Source: Lycocorax pyrrhopterus obiensis (Eukaryota > Chordata > Aves > Passeriformes > Paradisaeidae). From it: a stretch of 64,000 nucleotides of DNA. Below, in pieces: positions 36,101 through 48,960 of the stretch. Every line of letters starts with the position of its first letter. Position 1 is the first letter of the stretch. Location of the stretch: contig JACSVZ010000009.1 of NCBI GenBank assembly GCA_014706295.1, forward strand, positions 36,762,768-36,826,767, given 5' to 3'. Made by a program: the position numbers and the translations under genes. The notes beneath the pieces are model-generated. The model was not told the origin of the DNA. It ran no database searches and worked only from the letters and a program-made list of their open reading frames with translations.

Positions 36101-38942
36101 AACACCGCCCTTGGTACAGTGATGTGCTCATAAAAATATGCCCTGAATGCTCCTTACATGGCTAGCATTTGTTTTATTTTTAATTAATTAAAGTTACAGA
36201 AGATTGAAAATATTTGGGTAACGTAGGTAAACAAATAAAAACAATTACATTCACTTTATGTGAATAAGGTAAAAATATTTGTGTTTTTTTTAAAAGTCAA
36301 AATAACAAAATTTTGTGGCAGCTTACCAGAGTTGAGGGTTTACCATCAGCACATATTTGCATTGGAGTTATGTTTTTAAAAAAAATACAAGTTTTTGTGT
36401 GGGAATTAATTTAGGGAGCCCTATAATCTGTACAGTGTAGGTCAAACTCTATCTCTGCAATGGCTCCTTCTGACCTTCTGAATTAGATTAATAAATGGTT
36501 TAGCGACCAAAACACTATCTTAAAAAATTAAAAATACCCCCTCCAAAAGCACGGATTTCAATACCAGAAGGGTTCAGCCAGTTCTTTATCATTCAGATGT
36601 AGATAAATTGAGTCCTTGCACTTTTCTCCCTATCTCTCTCTCATAAAATCTAAGTTCTGTCTGTTCTACGTAGATATTCATGACATTTTCTCACAAGAGC
36701 TGTGATTTACTCCAATGTCTTCAGCCAAAAATATTTCTTCTCCCCTCTGTTCTGTGTTATGTGCCTGACTAAAATTAAGTGGAAATAAGTAGGATGGTAG
36801 TGAGAAAACAGCAACAGAAAGGCCAATATTGCCAAATAAATACAGTTTTCCATCTATTTTTTAAAGAACTGAAAGTAATATTTTTTGCTCAAAAAACCTC
36901 GAAAATATAAAAATCAGAAATGTGTGTTATACTAATAAGAGAATATTTTTATGAGGAAAATAACCAGAGTAATTCTAAAACATTTCTTCAAGAAAACCAG
37001 ATGAAAAACCAAAAGAATGGGAATCATACCTTGAAATGAAAGTTTTCTGAATTCAGAATTCCTGCTGCCCATGGATTGTGAGTTCACCACGAATGGCCCA
37101 ACCTGTAACAGGAGAAAAGCAATGTATTGTATCTGCTGCAGACACAGTATACATCACTAGGTATTTTGGGTATTTTCCCTTCTTAATTAAGTTGTAGTAA
37201 TACTTCTGTTGTTAAAAATCAAATCTATAATCACTCCTCTAAGAAAATTGTTTGGATTATTTTTTCTTTTCCAAAGGAATACATTGCATACTAGTAAATA
37301 ATATAATTCAAGAGAAGCTATGTCCTGAAATAAAATGACATTTGAAAGAGAAAGTGTAGGTGTGTATTTTCAGGGGGAAAATTATTAAAGCATCAAGGTT
37401 TCTGTCAAGGATGGCAAGAGACTAATTCCAAATAAACTGAAAATGCATTTATTTTGTTCATTGATCATGAAGGTAAAATTTAATAATTTTAAAGAATTCA
37501 CCAAATAAGTAAAAAATGAGGAAAAACGACAAAACATTGTGACATTTTAGAAGTGAAACCCCACAAATGAAATAGAAGCAATTAGCTGAAAATCAATTCA
37601 ATTGTCCTCCAGGTCTAGGGCTGAGGTACAGGTCAAAAATGTAGCTGTGTAAATAAAGCTTTAAATACCCAATAAAAACAGCCATTCTGGAAAAGAGGAG
37701 AAGAGTCTTATTTATGCCTTAATTAAAATCTGATAATGCAGGAAAAAAAAAAAAAGGCAACTTTGGGGTTGGTGCAGTGACCTGCAAATGGGTCCTGTCT
37801 CCATGAAGAAGATCTATTATGTCCCAGGAGAACATCTGAGGATGGGGCAGCTGACATTTCTGCTTCTTGATGTTGTGTATCCCATGAATGCAGGGGTCAT
37901 CAAGGGGTTACTGAACCCCTTGGGAGCTGAAATGGTGGGAATCTGCCAGTTGAACTCTTCCTGGTTGTCCCACGCCATCCTCCTTGTAGCTTTCCTGCTA
38001 AACCCTCCTTATAAAATATTCTCCCCCCAAAACTACCACAGTTTTCTTGCAGGAGATTTTTTTACAGCTGAAATTTCCATCAGGGTCAATTTTGCCCATA
38101 ACTCTTCACAGGAGAGTTATTTATGGATTGTTTAGGAAGTATTATGTGGGCCGATATCCTGGAGAAGTTTGGCATCTCCTCGTAGCAAACTCCGTGTGAT
38201 TAGATAGGACTGTCCCCTTCATAAAGCATCCTGTAAACTAAAGATAATTGGTAGTCTCTTGCAGCAGTTTGGGTGAAATTATTTCAAATTTCTTTCACTT
38301 GTGCGTGAAACTTGCTATAGGTTTGCAGAAATATTTCACCTTGCGGAACAATTGCTTTTTTTAAAGTGCAATTTATTATCTTTGTTATCTGTACGTTGTG
38401 TGACATGTAGCAGGATTAGCTCCACCTTTGGCAGTGTCCAGTCCCCCAGTCATTTTTAGTGGTTAATATTTTCATATGGTCATGTCTGCAGCTGAATACT
38501 CAAACTTTTAAAGGACAACTGAAGAAGAAACACAATGAGGCCTGGAAAGGGTCATAGTTTGCCTTGATATATAAACTGACTGTGACAAGCAAAGTAAAAA
38601 GCCTAAAGATACCAAAAGTTATTTGTTTAGATGGTAGAAAAATAGTCGTGCCCATAAACATTGGCTTTCATCTTCCGTTAATGAAACAGACTAATATTGG
38701 TATGACTTGTAATCTACAGCTTCCTGAAGCTGAACTTAAGTTTGTAGCAACTGAGTTGAGGGCATTGTTCCACTCTGTCATTTTTGGCTGCAGTTCTCTG
38801 CAGTTCAGTATAAAATATTCACTGGCAAGTATCTTTAGCTAAACTTAATAGTGGTTGTGTAGATATTTATTTATTTATAAGAAAAATTATCTGTCTACCT
38901 ATGAGCTGTAACCCAACTCCTGGCTACCACTGAAATTGTTTA
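33132..38942. other. Unique AT-rich non-coding stretch
   Basis: Nearly 6 kb without a recognised repeat family or gene. A T15 run is at 34783-34797. The section 33900-34140 is more GC-rich but has no CpG island. Frames of up to 118 codons around 35.1-35.9 kb overlap on both strands and show no domain. From 36.1 to 37.7 kb the DNA is very AT-rich. Confidence 0.5.
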
Positions 38943-39118
38943 TCATAGAACCATAGAATTCCAGACTGGTTTGGGTTGGAAGGGACCTCAAAGCCCATCT
39001 CATCCCACCCCTGCCATGGGCAGGGACACCTTCCGCTACGCCAGGTTGCTCCAAGCCCCGTCCAGCCTGGCCTTGGACACTTCCAGGGATCCTGGGGCAG
39101 CCACAGCTTCTCTGGGCA
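38943..39118 (-). mobile_element. CR1 LINE 3' fragment, antisense
   Basis: The tail 'tcatagaaccatagaattcc' is followed by 'ctggtttgggttggaaggga', 'ccatgggcagggacacctt', 'cttggacacttccagggatc' and 'agccacagcttctctgggca', then ends abruptly. It is well preserved against other copies in the window, so fairly recent. About 175 bp. Confidence 0.93.
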
Positions 39119-41150
39119 GAGATTCTAAAAACAGTTCTAAATTCTCAAAGTTGCAGGATTAACCGGTATTAACCATAACCAGTACACAATCATAGGTAAT
39201 CTCTTCAGGTAAAGGAGAGAATGTGCTTTCATGAGAACTCTTGGGGCTTCGTTCAGAATCTGAATAAGATGAGGGATAAACCTGAACTTTCTGTATGTGA
39301 ACAAGGAGGAAGAAACCTTGATTTTTAGAGCTTCTGTGGTCATTCTTAGTGGAAAACGAATGAATGGCAAGGAAGGGAACTGTTTCACCCAAAAGATGTG
39401 GTAGCAATTTTCAGAAATGATGAAAGCTATCTGTGATGCTGCTGGAGTGACTTCTTGATACTTCTTATGAATATAAAGAGAAAATTAAATTGCAGAAAAA
39501 AATAAAGGTATGGTAAGGAGTCAGGGAAAACTTCTGGACTGTCAGGAGAGCTCCCAACTGAAATAATATTCTGAGGAAGTTAGGAAATCTCTGTTACTGC
39601 AGGCATTTAAAAAGAATTAAGCAAACATCTGCTGAGACCGACATAGGTACTGTTGATCTTACCTGGAGGCAGGGGTGCATTCGGTGACCTCTCTTCTGCT
39701 GTATCCTCTTTGATTGCTGAGCCACGTCTTTCTTTTCCACCTCCTTGATGTCTTTCCTTATGCTACCAGACAGGAATGTTCACTAATCAATTGGATCCCT
39801 GGAGTTAATGCTTTTTCTTTATGTAGGCAGTTGGCTTGAGGAATCAACTGCAGCCTTAATCAAAACAAATTCTTAATAAAAACACCCAACATATGTGAAT
39901 CACTCTTCACTCACTGCTATGGAGTTGTGGTGGAGGATAGACTGGAGCCACAAACAACACTTGGAATAAAAAGAAAACAACTCAAAGCATAACTTACAAC
40001 ACCATTTATGAAACCACTTCTGTCTTTCAAGACATTTTCAAAAGAAATAGGTATAGGTGCTCTCAATCTAAAGATATCTGCTTTCTTTTACTCATTATTT
40101 TCATCAAAAATGAAAGAATATCACAGTTACAAAGCATTTCATACTTATAAAGATGCGTTTTACAGCCCTAAGGATTAGCAGCAGGTATTTATTTCTACTC
40201 TTTTCATTTTCTAGCTTTCCTGTCTTCAAAGTCACCAAATGATTCTTAGCAATGTTTATATTTTACTGGAGAACACTGCTGCCATATAGAATCTTTTGCA
40301 GTGTTTTCTTCAAGGTTTGAATATCAAACTTTCTTACAGGTGGATAAAACATTCTTTCCTAGACATTCTTGACACTAAAAATAGGTTTATTAGGTTATGG
40401 AGAATGAACTTAGAAAGTTCAATTTTCATTTGGAAAGGCCAAGAGACCTGAAACAATATTTTTATAGATCATATAACATTAATTTAAATTAAGTCATTTG
40501 CCCCAAGAAAGAATATACCTGTCTAAATGGGGTTCAGGAGTTCATGGATAAATATATAAAATTAGGAGTTTTTTGCTTACATTTGTATTTATTTTCTTTC
40601 TTTTTTGGAAAGCGTTTCTATTTCCCTGCTGGGCTCAGACAACACATAAATATTTTCTTTCCTTCACCATCCAATGTCTACACAGAGGGAAGAACAGAAA
40701 CTTTATCAGCATTTGCTTTTATCTCACTGCTTTTTTTGCTCCAGACACATTTTTGCCAAGTTAATAACTCAATAACCATAACTGGTAACTCAATAATAAT
40801 CACATTTGATAGTGCATTATGTAGTAGGTTTTCATTTGTCAATCTTAAAACACTTCTCCAAGGAAGCCAAGTCTTGCACCGTGTGATCCTACCGAGATAC
40901 AGACTACTGATGTAACTTGCTCAAGGGCAGACAGAAGGCCGGGGTCACAATGGGAACAGAGCTGACATTTCCTTCAGCTTTCTCTCAGTCTGACATTCCC
41001 AGGCCTTTTTGCCTCATCACTCAGCCCCCATGTTGTATAATTTGGATATATCATTCCTTTTTATACATTCACTTATTTTTTTTAGGATAAAAATGCCCAG
41101 CTGATGTCAGTCCTTAGCGATGTGTGATATTAGGAGTGTGTTACTTCTGA
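39119..41150. other. Unique AT-rich non-coding stretch
   Basis: No gene or repeat is recognised. The longest frame (40544-40915, 123 codons) is Phe- and Ser-rich, as expected from T-rich DNA, and is not a convincing protein. Confidence 0.55.
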
Positions 41151-41577
41151 AGGTGGTGAAGGGTCTGGAGAGTGAATCCCATGAGGAGCGGCTGAGGGAG
41201 CTGGGGGGGCTCAGCCTGGAGAAAAGGAGGTTCAAGGGGGACCTCCACAGCTCCCTGACAGGAGGGGGCAGTCGGGGGGAGTCGGGCTCTGCTCCCAGGG
41301 AACAGGGACAGGAGGAGAGGAAACGGCCTCAAGGTGCGCCAAGAAAAGCTTAGGATGGACATCAGGAGGAATTTCTCCATGGAAAGGATGGTCAGGCCTT
41401 GGAAGGGGCTGCCCAGGGAGGTTTGGAGTGCCCATCCCTGGAGGAGTCCAAGGAAGGGCTGGAGGTGGCACTCAGTGCTCTGGGCTGGGGACAAGGTGGG
41501 CATCGGGCACAACTTGGACTCGATGGTCTTGGAGGCCTTTTCCAACCTCAGTGATCCAGGGATTATCTATTCTATTT
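41151..41577 (+). mobile_element. CR1 LINE 3' fragment, sense
   Basis: About 425 bp, from 'ggtggtgaagggtctggaga' through 'ctgagggagctgggggggct', 'cagcctggagaaaaggaggt', 'cttaggatggacatcaggag' and 'tggcactcagtgctctgg' to a degenerate tail 'gggattatctattctattt'. It has the same 3' type as the 14364 copy. The preserved CpG-containing words suggest it is younger than the 46270 copy. No frame is intact. Confidence 0.92.
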
Positions 41578-43699
41578 CCGCAACAACGGAAAATGAAAAT
41601 CAGAGCAGGCCACAAAGATCACTTTTAATACAGACAAATTCCAGCTCTGTTTGTGCATAACAAAGGTATCCTTATTATTTATGTCCTTACTAGAGGCTAT
41701 TTAAATGCAAAATACCTACCTTGCTATCAGGTTGCTACGCTATTACTCACTAGGTAGGAAGCCTACATCGAGGAATCATGTGGGGATTTTACTTCCTATG
41801 TTTTACACCAAATTAACTACCTATTTTCCTGAGTAATAATAGGCTGCCCTAACAGTAATAACGCATTCAAATATCAAACCAGTTTGAAATACGTGTACAT
41901 ACACAGCATTTCATAATACTGCACTCAAAAAATGCACACCCTTGTAAAAACAATTTGGCAGAAATTGCATAGGTCCACAAGACAAGTTTCTGTACTAGAA
42001 AATGTAGTAAAATGTGCCAAATTCAGGAGATTATATCTGGACAGCATTTAAATCAAAGCAAAACGACTCCTATTAACTTCCATGGGACATGGAATTTACT
42101 CAAATCTATAAATTAGCTCAAAAGAATTAATTGATTTCTTCCTATTTATACCCAACTTTACTCTGTAAACTTTGAGGAAAAAAAAAATCTGATTTCATAA
42201 AAATATTCCAGCAATTTGATCCTTCAAGATATTAGCATACTTTTAAAATGCAAAACCAGAGTTAAATGTTTTTAAAGCCAGCTCTATAGTGCTTCTCTTC
42301 AAATAAAATCACTGGTTTAGTTGCTGAACTGGAGTTTAGAATCAATTTTTTTTTAAATGTTGCACAAAGGAAAAAATAGCTAGTTAATGAACAGCTTTAT
42401 ATATAATTTTCTGTAAAATATTAGCATTTCGGGCAACATCCAAACGTGAGCTCCCTTTGTAGAGCAGATATGTTGCAGAGGTATTCACTGCTACTTAAGT
42501 AATCTCATGTTCAAACTACAACACAAGACAGTGTTTAATGTTCCAGAGCTTCAAATGGTGGAGGAGAGGGGTCTTGAACCAGTGCTGACTGGAAGATGGC
42601 ATTAAATTAGTTGTGAGAAATCCAGTGCAGACTATTTAAACTTCATCTTGAAGGACTTCTTTTAAAAATTAGCTCAAAAAAAAAAAAAGAAAAAAAGGAA
42701 AAAACTCAACTCAAAAGCTGATTCTGCAATCCAAGTCACGCTTTGAATGTGAGAATTGGTACTTACTTTCTGCAAAGGATTTCAAGCCTGAGGTTGCCTG
42801 AAGGATGGATCTCACAGGTTGAGGAATAAAGTCAGTGCACAGTGTGTCAGATCCCTGTTTAGCACGTCTGACTGGGATGTGTCCAGCACAGTATTTCCTC
42901 ATTATCCATATTTATGGTGCAATTGCTGTAAAACGCTCTTTTTTTAAAATGGAAATATTTTGATTTTGCATCTGACACGCACGTGATTTCTTACTTACCA
43001 TCGGTTAACGTGTATGATGGAGGAGTAAAGTTTAGGACTAATTGCCTACAATATTTCATGACAAGAACAAAAATAAGTTGCATTAAAGTTTCATAAACAC
43101 AAAAATGTACCTTGAAACTAAGTGAAATAATGCAGGCAATTTTTTGTCCTTTGATGGTAAAAAAACCTAAGTTTCCTTAAAGTAGATGAACAACAAAAAA
43201 AAAATCAAACAAGCAAAAACCAACCAAACAAAAAAAAAAATCCCCAAGCTACCAGATTGGTTTTGGATTGCCTGTGGTCTGCAATTTTATGTGCAAAGTT
43301 GGAATCCAGAGGGAATCTCAAGCCTTCGTATACGAACTTTATAATGGAAATGCTGTCAAATGCTTAAGTACAGCAAGGCAAATGGCACAGCTCTAACATG
43401 TTAAAAAAATATGAAAATGCTCTGAACCCGGGGTGAAGGCGAGCTGTCTTGACACTGAACATAGAAAGGTAAATGATTGGAACTTTAATTACTTTGATCC
43501 GTCATGCCTTGTAGCTATATGTCAGCTAAGCCAACAAAACTGACACAGAACAAAGGCCATGACTGTTTCAACATCTTAACTCATTTCTTATGGTTGATTA
43601 ATAAGTCTATTGAATGAAACATGTGATGAGAATGGAGAAAAACATCAAGTGTGTGTTTATGCACACACACAAATCCCACGTGTGAGATTGTACATCAGG
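41578..43699. other. Unique AT-rich non-coding stretch with A-rich tracts
   Basis: No gene is recognised. A-rich tracts lie at 42676-42704 and 43191-43240; the latter mixes runs of A with CAAAC and AACC words. The rest is complex AT-rich sequence. Confidence 0.55.
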
Positions 43700-43999
43700 G
43701 GATGTTGGAGGTGGGGATCGGCCTCTCCTCCCGGGCAACCAGCAGTAGAACAAGGTGAAATGACCTCAAACTGCACCAGGGGAGGCTCAGGTTGGACATG
43801 AGGAAAAACTTTTACAGTGGAAGAGTGGTTGAGCGCTGGCACAGGCTGCCCAGGGAATTGATGGAGTCGCCATCCCTGGAAGTGTTCAAGAAACAAGTGG
43901 ACGTGGCAGTTTGGGTATGGTTTAGCGGGCATGAGGGTGTTCAGCTGAAGGTTGGACTTGGTGGTCTTGGAAGTGTTTTCCAACTTTAATGACTCCATG
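43700..43999 (+). mobile_element. CR1 LINE 3' fragment, sense
   Basis: It runs from 'ggatcggcctctcctcccgg' through 'caaggtgaaatgacctcaaa', 'caggggaggctcaggttgga' and 'gtcgccatccctggaagtgt' to 'gttggacttggtggtcttgg' and an eroded tail around 'ttaatgactccatg'. This 3' end differs from both other types in the window, indicating a third CR1 subfamily. Confidence 0.9.
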
Positions 44000-46269
44000 C
44001 TGTGTTGTTTCAGACTGTGGAGGAGCAGGTAGTGGCACACTCAGCACACGGCTCTTACCTTGAGGGTTGTTCCTGGGAATGAAGGTCCATGAGCCATCCA
44101 AGGCCACCCTTTTGTGGGATGTCATCCTTCTCTAGGATGCGCCTGTGTTTCCACGAACCCACACCCAGTAACTTCTGGGATATCTCTGATTCCTTGGTCT
44201 CTCAATAGTTATGGATTAGCCTCAATTCTTGATAGACTGAAAGTCCATGACCACCAGCAGTTTCTTTGATAATAGGAAAGCCCCCAAAGACAGAGAAGAG
44301 CCTGTACTGATATAAACACACTCTGCACAGGGATCTTGCATCCTAGACCACTGTCTTCTTCCCTTTCCAAACCCCATCCTCTCTCCGAGTCCCTGACAGC
44401 ACTTCAGCCGTCTCGCACAGAAATCCAACGGGACAGCTCACGTTTACGACTCGTACTCCAGTGATCTCTTTCATTCTTGAAGGATGCTGCTGATCTGCCA
44501 GAATGAGGCAACCACGAACTTCTTGACCCAAACCTGGATATAAAGCTTTCACTTTAATTTCCTCTTTGCACAAACTTTTCAGTCCCGTGCTGATTTCAGG
44601 GGTGCTCCTATGGCTCTGCTCGTATGCTCGATGTTAATAAATGTGGTGTCCAAAATTATGATCTAATGGACACGGTCGTGATGAGCCAGAATTTGGCCGC
44701 TGTAGTAAAACATAAAGCCAATCATGGTATTTATAACAGAGACTATGACGACATTTGTTCTGATCAAAAACTTTGGGGGGTGTAACAGAGACTGATTTCT
44801 GAATTTGATTTATATTTGAATCCAAGCATGAATTCAAACAGTAAGTGCTACTTTTGCCAGATTAGAGGCAAAAAATGGGGTTTTATTAAGTCAAACATTT
44901 AACTTGAATCTTGGGAACAGTGTCCACTAACTAAATACAACAAGCACATGTTGAAAAATAAAAAAAAAAAAAAAAGAAAAAAAAAGGAAAAGCAAAATCA
45001 AGAATGAAATAACCCACAATTAGTGAAAATGACTGTCTGCTGGAGTCCTCTCTGTACCTTCTCTTTCTCCACAGCTGGCCTGCACTGGCTGGCTGGATCC
45101 ACTTTTCATCATGGTTGCATAGGACCTTGTATGAGTCTGGCATTAGGCGTTTGACAAATTTTAGTTAAAGACCCTTTATATGTGATCAGATGCTGGTGAT
45201 CCATTCAACTCTAACACAGGGAAAACGTAATTTTCCATGGTTTTCTGTAAAGTAAAATGTTAGATAGCTTTACAAGCTTTGCTTTCACAAAGCTCATAGA
45301 AAATCTGATGGGTTTATTGCACATTAGAGATTGAGAGTGGAGGTGTAGGGTGCCCATTTTTTGGCACAGAAATTCAAGATGTTTTGAGAAATAACCCACT
45401 CTGCCTATATCCTGTAGCAGACCTTCACCCAACCTGTACTACCACCACTCCATAAATTTCACAGACTCTTCCAGGCCTTCAGAAATGCAGTCTGGAGAAG
45501 ATAAGGTGGATTCAAGAATATTAGTGCAATTTCTTCCAAATATTCCATCCTTACTTGGAAGGATTTGAAGAAAGCAGTGACAAGGGGACACAGAGGAGAC
45601 ATAAGCTGTCCTTCCACATTATACAGTGAATAATGAGAACAGAGCAATGTTTGCAAAAATCATTCCTGAACGGAAAAGGAGGCTAATTCAAAATTAATTT
45701 CATTTATAATGAATACCTCCACCAGCATTTTTATAAATAAAACACCAGGAGTTATTATTCTACTATGTATTTACAAGAATCGGGCACTTCTAATAAAACA
45801 GTAGAAGGACATCCCAGTCCTCAGAAGTTTAGGACTGACGAATCCTAAGGCACCACCCACCTTGTCAGAGTCATTGTGAGCCCGTCTTGCTTCAAACTCA
45901 GTCAACATATGTTTTACTATTTACCTTGATAAGTGGAGAATCAAGCCCAAATTTCTGTCATTTCTCCCATAGGCATCTCTCTTTTCTCCCTTCAATGAGT
46001 TTTTAAAGTTCCCAGAGCATGAAACATCACTTTGATGCTGCATCACATCCAGTTAGGAAGCTCTGGCATGTAGTGTTACGTTTAAACCAACATGCAAATG
46101 TAATCAGGACTGACACGTCGTCCCAATAAAGCAGTCACTCAGCTCTGAGGAACTCGAACCGACAGCTTATGAAACAGAGATTCTCACAGCCACAGGTTTG
46201 GGCTCTTGGAAATTAATCTCTAAGTCAAACTTAAAGAAAGTTTGAGACGGATCTTAAAGATGTTCCATG
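44000..46269. other. Unique non-coding stretch
   Basis: No gene is supported. On the minus strand the sequence CCTCAAG|GTAAGAG gives a strong consensus splice donor (exon side ending at 44059), and there is a ~95-codon open minus frame at about 44340-44630. Neither has a matching acceptor with a pyrimidine tract or a recognisable protein. An A-rich tract is at 44954-44990. Confidence 0.45.
44954..44990 (+). repeat. A-rich tract
   Basis: Runs of 5 to 17 A broken by single T or G. Low-complexity; no adjoining retroelement. Confidence 0.85.
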
Positions 46270-46410
46270 CCGGTCACTGTTTAAGAGGCGTTTGGATAAT
46301 GCCCTCAGTAATATGCCTTAACTCTTGGGCAGCCCTGAAGTGGTCAGGCAGTTGAACTAGATCCATAATTTTAGGTCCCTTCTGATTAAAATTCCATTAT
46401 TTTCTATTCT
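46270..46410 (+). mobile_element. Old CR1 LINE 3' fragment, sense
   Basis: 'aggcgtttggataatgccct', 'ccctgaagtggtcaggcag' and 'tttaggtcccttctgatt', followed by an attccattattttctattct tail, belong to an older CR1 3' type common to birds. Numerous substitutions and a decayed tail indicate greater age than the neighbouring copy at 46560. Confidence 0.8.
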
Positions 46411-46559
46411 AAAGTCTCAGTCTTTGAAACATTCCCTCAGGGACCTTGAGTTGGCCATGGAAATCTGAAGAAGAAGGCCCACAACCAACATGTTGCCACT
46501 GGAGTATTTAAGCTGCTGTAAAAGCTGAACTTCCCCGTGTCTAGGACAAGACTAACTGG

Positions 46560-46803
46560 CATCAGGTTGCACCAGAAGAGGTTTAGATTGGATATTAGGG
46601 AAATTTTGTTTCACCAAAAGGGTTGTCAAATCCTGGTACAGCTGCCCAGGCAGTGGTGGAGTTCCCATCCCTGAAGGGATTTAAAGACACGCAGATGTGG
46701 CTCTTGGGGACATGGGTCAGCGGCAGCGCTGGCAGTGCTGGGGGAACAGTTGGACTCCATCCTACAGGGCTTTTCCAACCCAAACAACTCTGTAATTCCA
46801 TGA
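46560..46803 (+). mobile_element. CR1 LINE 3' fragment, sense
   Basis: It runs from 'catcaggttgcaccagaaga' through 'ttagattggatattaggga', 'ttcccatccctgaagggatt' and 'ctacagggcttttccaaccc' to the tail 'aactctgtaattccatga'. It lies 150 bp after an older sense copy but has a different 3' sequence, so the two are separate insertions and not a tandem duplication. Confidence 0.88.
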
Positions 46804-48641
46804 ACATGCATCTCTGAGGGTTTCCTGCATCATCTCTGCAACACCAGCAGGCTCAGCCAAGCAATCCCAAGCTACCGAAACCCAAGAACAGGAGGGGGAG
46901 GAAAGTGGGATTTTTCTCACCTCTTTTCCAGCTAATACTTGTTAATATTTACTGAGAAGACCATACTGTGCTAACATCCTTTGGGAAAAGCCCTTGCCAT
47001 GTCCCACTCCCTGGCCAGGAAGATTATGAAACCTATCAGGGTGGGAAGACCTTCTCCCCTATCCCTCTCTAGTATGACTCTCCCAAAAAGGGCTCTACAT
47101 GCTTTGTTAAAGCAAATCTCACATGCTGATAGTTGTTCTCTGTCCCAGCCCTCTGGATCTGGGTTAAGGACACCAGATCCCAGTGGAGGGTTTAGCTGCC
47201 CAGTCTTTCAGGTCTTAAACAGCACATCCACACTTGTGTGGGCCTTTGTGCAAGTGTGATCCTCAGCAATATTGATTTTGGCTTTACAATGCTCCTGTTA
47301 TCCCTATTCGAAAGATGAGGGGAAAGGCACAGCTAAATCACTTATCAAGGCTGACATAAAAAAGCGAGTGTCGGAGCTGAGAATAGAAACCAGATCACCT
47401 GAGGTTTCATTGCTGGGAACGTTTCCCCTTCCCTCTTCCTTTGAATCTTTGTTTAGTCCTAGGGCAGGTCACTGGAAATCTGGGCAATATGCAGATATGT
47501 TTTCTTTCCCAGAAGGAAATCAAGCTTTACAGGCTCACTTTACAGAGGCAGCCAGTCTGCTTGGGCTGCTGAGGTTTTTGCAGCTCTCACAGGACGCTGC
47601 AAAATCCAGCAATCAGACCTGTGCAGCCGGAACGCTGTCGGAGGAGATGGCAGAGCACAGGAACAGCACATTATCTAAAAACAGGCTCACACAATATGTT
47701 TCTATGGACATCAGAAACTAATCTTTGAAATGGTCCCTGATGAGAGCTGGATTGGCCTGGGCTGCCTTCTGAAAACGTTCCAATTCCTCCTTTGCATCCG
47801 GTGTGTGTTTATTGGAGAAAGAATAAGTCCTCGTTTAAATTCTGCACATGTATTTGCACTGTGACCTTTTTAGCTGTTACCTCATGGCTATATCTGAAAT
47901 TGGTAATAAAATGCAACTCGGGATAAAGAACTGCTAGGTGATTTTACACAACTATAATTTTACACTCTCAAAAGGCAGAATATGTAATTCCTTAAGCCAC
48001 ACACGGGAACTCGGTGATACTGGGCTGGATTTTTGCTTTCAAAGCCAACACGGTGTGAATAAAGCCAAGTCTGTACAACAATACAAATAATGAGTTAAAC
48101 AGATATGCACAGTTTAGCTGATCCTGATGCAGTGAGACAGCAAAGTGAAGCCCCTCTGAAATGAGGGATACTACACCATTACAGGTATAAACAGCTCCCA
48201 CAGCAGAAAATTGGGCATCTTAATGGTTTTGTGTTTACCTGCAACTCTCACAGAAGTGTTTCTGAAGAGTTTCCCAAACCTGACACACTTTACCCAATTT
48301 CCAAGACATCCTACTCATGTGTGAAAAAATACAACAGAACAGTGTAATGACTGACAGTGAGAGTGAGCCTTGAAAACTGTTATTATAATTAGACTCAACC
48401 TTTTCTTATACTATTTTATTGCGTTCCATTGTTCTGATTTTAAGACTCCAGTAAGGAGCCCCTGTGTCAGGTGGTGGCCACATGCGAAGGAAGCCAGAAT
48501 ATGAAAACCAAATATTTAATGTCACTCTGCTTCCCTATAAAGTCCACCCAGGCAGGGCTACTGCTGCAAACAAGGAGCACTGAGCTCAGTGGAGCTCTGC
48601 CCAGCCACAGGTTCAACTTCACTGACCCAACGGTGCAGTTA
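46804..48641. other. Unique non-coding stretch
   Basis: The longest plus frame here (47272-47721, 149 codons) is one of the longer open frames outside the CpG island. It shows no domain, signal peptide or splice context that I recognise. No repeat family is seen. Confidence 0.45.
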
Positions 48642-48960
48642 TCATAGAGTTATCAGAGAAACATGGAATGCTTTGGGTTGGAAGCGACCTTAAAGGTCAC
48701 CTTGTTCCGCCCCCTGCCGTGGGCAGGGACACCTTCCACTATCCCAGGTTGCTCCAAGGCCTTGGACACTTCCAGGGATCCAGGGGCAGCCACAGCTTCT
48801 CTGGGCACCCTGTGCCAGGGCCTCATCACCCTGAGAGGGAAGAATTTCTTCCCAATATCCCATCTAACCTTGCCCTCCTTCAGCATAAGGCCATTCCTAC
48901 AGTCCCTTGTCCTATCACTACACACAGTTGTCAAAAGTCCCTCTCCAACCTTCTTGTAAG
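48642..48960 (-). mobile_element. CR1 LINE 3' fragment, antisense
   Basis: The inverted tail 'tcatagagttatcagagaaa' is followed by 'tgctttgggttggaagcgac', 'gccgtgggcagggacacctt', 'ggccttggacacttccaggg', 'gagggaagaatttcttccca' and 'gtcccttgtcctatcactac'. The segment between 'gctccaag' and 'gccttgg' has a short deletion. About 320 bp; dead. Confidence 0.93.

Noticed and set aside
44343..44573. Minus-strand frame that reads like a globular protein segment
   Set aside because: About 95 codons are open, but there is no acceptor with a pyrimidine tract before it and no good donor after it, and I recognise no family. Random frames of this length are expected in 64 kb.
47272..47721. 149-codon plus-strand open frame
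   Set aside because: There is no recognisable domain, the composition is ordinary and there is no splice or promoter context; its length alone is within chance.
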